From Apostichopus japonicus (lineage: Eukaryota; Echinodermata; Holothuroidea; Aspidochirotida; Stichopodidae): a stretch of DNA of 64,000 bases. Shown piece after piece: positions 63,001 to 64,000 of this stretch (its first letter is position 1; each line of letters begins with the position of its first letter). The DNA lies in assembly GCF_037975245.1 (NCBI RefSeq), contig NC_092574.1, positions 21,479,713 through 21,543,712 of the forward strand. Direction: 5' to 3'. The translations under genes and the position numbers were made by a program. The notes under the pieces are model-generated. The model saw only the letters and a list, made by a program, of their open reading frames with translations. It was not told the DNA's origin and did not search any database.

Positions 63001-64000
63001 ATAACTTCGATGTCTCATTCCAAACATTACCAATGTAAGTAGCACTGATGAAAGTTAATTTACGGGTTGGCTTATTTTTCGAAGCTATAAGAAGAATACC
63101 CCAAACACAAATGAAGTTGTGACGGAATGTCGTCTGTTTTTTAACACGAGTAATATTGACAAGAATTTAAGGGACGCGCTTTTCGACAACTGCTCTTTAA
63201 CGCTCACTGCCACGTGCCAAGCTCAATTATCAACGACGTGCGTTAATAAGTCAAATGGAAAATACTGATTGCAGAGGCTCGCCGATTTTGGTATGTTATA
63301 GTAAGAGAGTTAACGGTATGCCATATAAGATGATGTATCTGAAAGCATATACAACATTGTCAAGTGACTGCGCTTAACCGCCATGCAGCTATAGTTCTTC
63401 ATTTTGACAACAAAAATAAACAAAGCTCAAACGGACGTAGAAATCAACCATAATTTCCTGCTAGATGTGCAAGTTGTGTTAGGGTTAAAAATAGGATAAA
63501 TGAACCATACAGTAATGATAAATAAATTCAGCAACATTCCAAACTATCCTGAAGAACGCAAACCTAAAACAAAACATATTTGCCGGCGGTTCCACGTATT
63601 GCACGTTAAGAGAACAAGACAGACAGTGCTTTGATGGCATGTGCAACAGCAGCGGCTATAGTGTGTTTTACGGTTTTTTATTTTTTATTTTGTTTTCGTG
63701 CAGGGATAATTTTCTAACCACATATAAAGCATTATTTATGTGTAACCTCCCTGCATGGGTTATCAGTCACATTGCATCTAAGGTAAACTGCATTCTGTGC
63801 ATAAACAAATTCGAAAAGAACTGCTTGAATGTTCTTCATAAAGGAACGATTCAAAATAGAGTTGGTTGGGTATATATACACTGTAACTCCACACAGCTAT
63901 GAATTTGCCGAGAGGGAGGGATAGAGAGAGAGAGATGAATAATACTTCAGTACAATGTGTGGTATGCAACTGTTTATGTTTGCAGAAATGCTAATAATGA

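Larger units (their letters stand above)
54162..64000. other. Upstream intron or 5' flank of the RhoGAP gene
   Basis: No exon could be supported on either strand in this 9.8 kb. It contains G/C runs, a DR1-bearing repeat (58800-59310), a TA microsatellite and a SINE. The first RhoGAP exon in vertebrates is separated by a very long intron, so it is probably beyond the window. Confidence 0.55.

Noticed and set aside
62853-63038. Plus-strand frame ending at a good donor (atgtaagt near 63033)
   Set aside because: The donor is good but no acceptor, start codon or recognisable protein segment could be paired with it.

Overview
The window is animal nuclear DNA: AT-rich, intron-rich, and full of microsatellites, small transposons and long G or C runs. 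It carries most of two multi-exon genes in tail-to-tail orientation, plus one small intronless gene nested in an intron of the second. The genes, the tRNA-derived SINE, the degraded RTE-type LINE and the other repeats suggest a marine deuterostome invertebrate. An echinoderm such as a sea cucumber is my best guess, but that is an inference.

Left part (1-10276, plus strand): the 3' three quarters of a PDZD8 orthologue, an ER-anchored contact-site lipid-transfer protein in animals. Nine exons could be joined by splice sites and phase into one 775-residue frame: PDZ tail, acidic linker, C2-like domain, basic linker, C1 zinc finger, coiled coil and a charged C-terminus with a KQEV repeat. The N-terminal membrane anchor and SMP domain lie upstream of the window.

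Middle (10277-21541): the convergent intergenic stretch. It holds 3' UTR and candidate poly(A) sites, a 36-bp minisatellite, a SINE, a Penelope-like repeat fragment and unremarkable AT-rich DNA.

Right part (21542-54161, minus strand): nine exons of a RhoGAP of the ARHGAP6/ARHGAP36 type, joined in phase into 1009 residues. Two of these exons (50195-50094 and 45124-44961) are too short to stand out as ORFs; they were found by matching splice signals and phase. The RhoGAP domain has its arginine finger. The large last exon encodes a Ser/Pro-rich tail with 42-residue tandem modules and two PPxY motifs. The first exon(s) are not visible and probably lie beyond base 64000.

Nested gene (31718-33424, plus strand): a single-exon, 568-residue predicted type II membrane protein with a GGS motif and layout suggestive of an SGNH/GDSL-like esterase, inside a RhoGAP intron on the opposite strand.

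The rest is intronic and repetitive. It includes three hAT-like non-autonomous elements with visible 8-bp target-site duplications, a MITE with CRE-like sequence in both termini, two SINE copies, two Penelope-like fragments with a hammerhead-like fold, a repeat family carrying perfect DR1-type half-site pairs, a 70-bp perfect palindrome and a miRNA-like hairpin. No prokaryotic features, CRISPR arrays, rRNA or stand-alone tRNA genes are seen.
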